6,529 nucleotides of DNA from DASUSF01 sp036375275 (GTDB taxonomy: Bacteria > Pseudomonadota > Alphaproteobacteria > Geminicoccales > Geminicoccaceae). Under the pieces are notes generated by a model that saw only the letters and a list, made by a program, of their open reading frames with translations, was not told the origin of the DNA and did no database searches. A program made the position numbers and the translations under genes. The DNA lies in assembly GCA_036375275.1 (NCBI GenBank), contig DASUSF010000329.1, positions 1 through 6,529 on the forward strand, written 5' to 3'. How positions within the stretch are numbered: position 1 is the first letter of the stretch; each line of letters starts with the position of its first letter. Shown here piece after piece: positions 6,324 through 6,529 of this stretch.

Positions 6324-6328
6324 CCTCC
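6324..6328 (-). promoter_or_regulatory. Strong ribosome binding site (GGAGG) deciding the TTG start of tctA
   Basis: Minus-strand GGAGG lies 7 bases before TTG at 6316-6314. No in-frame ATG or GTG occurs in the short upstream leader, and the membrane protein's natural N-terminus (DILATALPALGDAF) follows directly. A consensus site combined with a weak TTG codon probably sets a moderate level of permease translation. Confidence 0.75.
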
Positions 6329-6345
6329 GATCTCAGGCGAAGTGC

Positions 6346-6373
6346 TCTCCCTCCGGCCCGGCGGGGAGGGAGA
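6346..6373 (-). promoter_or_regulatory. Intergenic stem-loop, perfect 9-bp stem, upstream of tctA
   Basis: On the minus strand, TCTCCCTCC (6373-6365) and GGAGGGAGA (6354-6346) are exact reverse complements separated by a 10-base G/C-rich loop. The structure sits inside the 74-base gap between the putative binding-protein stop and tctA. No T-run follows, so it is not a classical intrinsic terminator. Hairpins between a binding-protein gene and membrane-component genes often protect the upstream mRNA from 3' exonucleases or attenuate downstream expression, so that binding protein exceeds permease; that role here is inference. The CCTCC of the first arm is also complementary to the tctA ribosome binding site, which offers an alternative pairing. 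Confidence 0.6.
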
Positions 6374-6390
6374 TGGTCAGGCCGCGGTCG

Positions 6391-6528
6391 TCAATCCACC
6401 GCGATATCGTAGTCCTCTGCGAGCCAGTCCAGGACGAACTGCCTGGCCTCGGGCGCGATGGTCGTCGCCTGGTCGGTGGCCTCGACCGCAGCCTCGCCCG
6501 TCTGCTGCGGGTAGGTCCCGAGCTCCTC
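6391..6528 (-). CDS. C-terminal end of an upstream operon protein, probably TctC-type solute-binding protein (partial)
   Basis: An open frame enters from the right edge and ends at TGA (6391-6393), giving the last 45 residues. These run from EELGTYPQQTGEAAVEA through PEARQFVLDWLAEDYDI to a final AVD. Composition is acidic and helical with no membrane segment, as expected for the end of a soluble periplasmic protein. The TctC-type assignment rests mainly on position: TTT operons commonly place the binding-protein gene directly before tctB/tctA, and here the transporter otherwise lacks a binding protein. The short visible piece carries no diagnostic motif, so another enzyme or binding protein cannot be excluded. 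It lies 74 bases before tctA and shares its direction. Confidence 0.5.
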   Translation of the reverse strand, partial: EELGTYPQQTGEAAVEATDQATTIAPEARQFVLDWLAEDYDIAVD

Positions 6529-6529
6529 C

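Noticed and set aside
1..6529. tRNA, rRNA, CRISPR array, insertion sequence or phage attachment site
   Set aside because: Both strands were read for cloverleaf-like segments, regularly spaced repeats, transposase motifs and terminal inverted repeats. None was seen, and nearly all bases are accounted for by coding sequence.

Overview
The window is GC-rich throughout, with strong G/C at third codon positions (no base count was made). Gene content and style fit a high-GC member of the Pseudomonadota or a similar soil or rhizosphere bacterium. Tripartite tricarboxylate transporters (TTT) and their linked catabolic genes are very numerous in Burkholderiales and several alphaproteobacterial orders, and also occur in some uncultured phyla. 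The sequence alone does not settle the lineage.

Layout. Almost the whole window is one tightly packed minus-strand operon, read from right to left: (1) the 3' end of a protein cut by the window edge (6391-6528), most likely the TctC-type periplasmic binding protein; (2) a 74-base gap with a perfect 9-bp stem-loop; (3) a 671-residue TctA-TctB fusion permease with a TTG start (4301-6316); (4) a PrpF / 4-oxalomesaconate tautomerase-family isomerase with an unusual C-terminal extension (2961-4304), joined to tctA by an ATGA overlap; (5) a thiamine-diphosphate (ThDP) enzyme of the acetolactate synthase/benzoylformate decarboxylase fold with a GTG start (1246-2949); (6) a D-2-hydroxyacid dehydrogenase (264-1241), 4 bases downstream. 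At the left edge, on the plus strand and convergent with the operon, lies the 3' end of a second PrpF-family gene (3-119). The 144 bases between the two gene ends hold short repeats and a weak hairpin but no clear gene or classical terminator.

How the genes may work together (inference). The transporter would import a carboxylate caught by the periplasmic binding protein. The PrpF-like enzyme would shift a double bond in an unsaturated di- or tricarboxylate, such as an oxalomesaconate-, aconitate- or methylaconitate-like compound. The ThDP enzyme would act on a 2-oxo acid by decarboxylation or carboligation. The dehydrogenase would interconvert a 2-oxo acid and a D-2-hydroxy acid. None of the genes identifies the substrate, and I do not recognise the four-function combination as a named pathway. 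No regulator, RNA gene, insertion sequence, CRISPR array or attachment site was found.

Points most worth a second look: the PrpF protein fused to a small Cys/Asp/Gln/Phe/Asn-containing helical module that also carries its own start and ribosome binding site; the intergenic hairpin between the putative binding-protein gene and the permease gene; the fused transporter subunits; and the two PrpF-family genes on either side of the enzyme genes.
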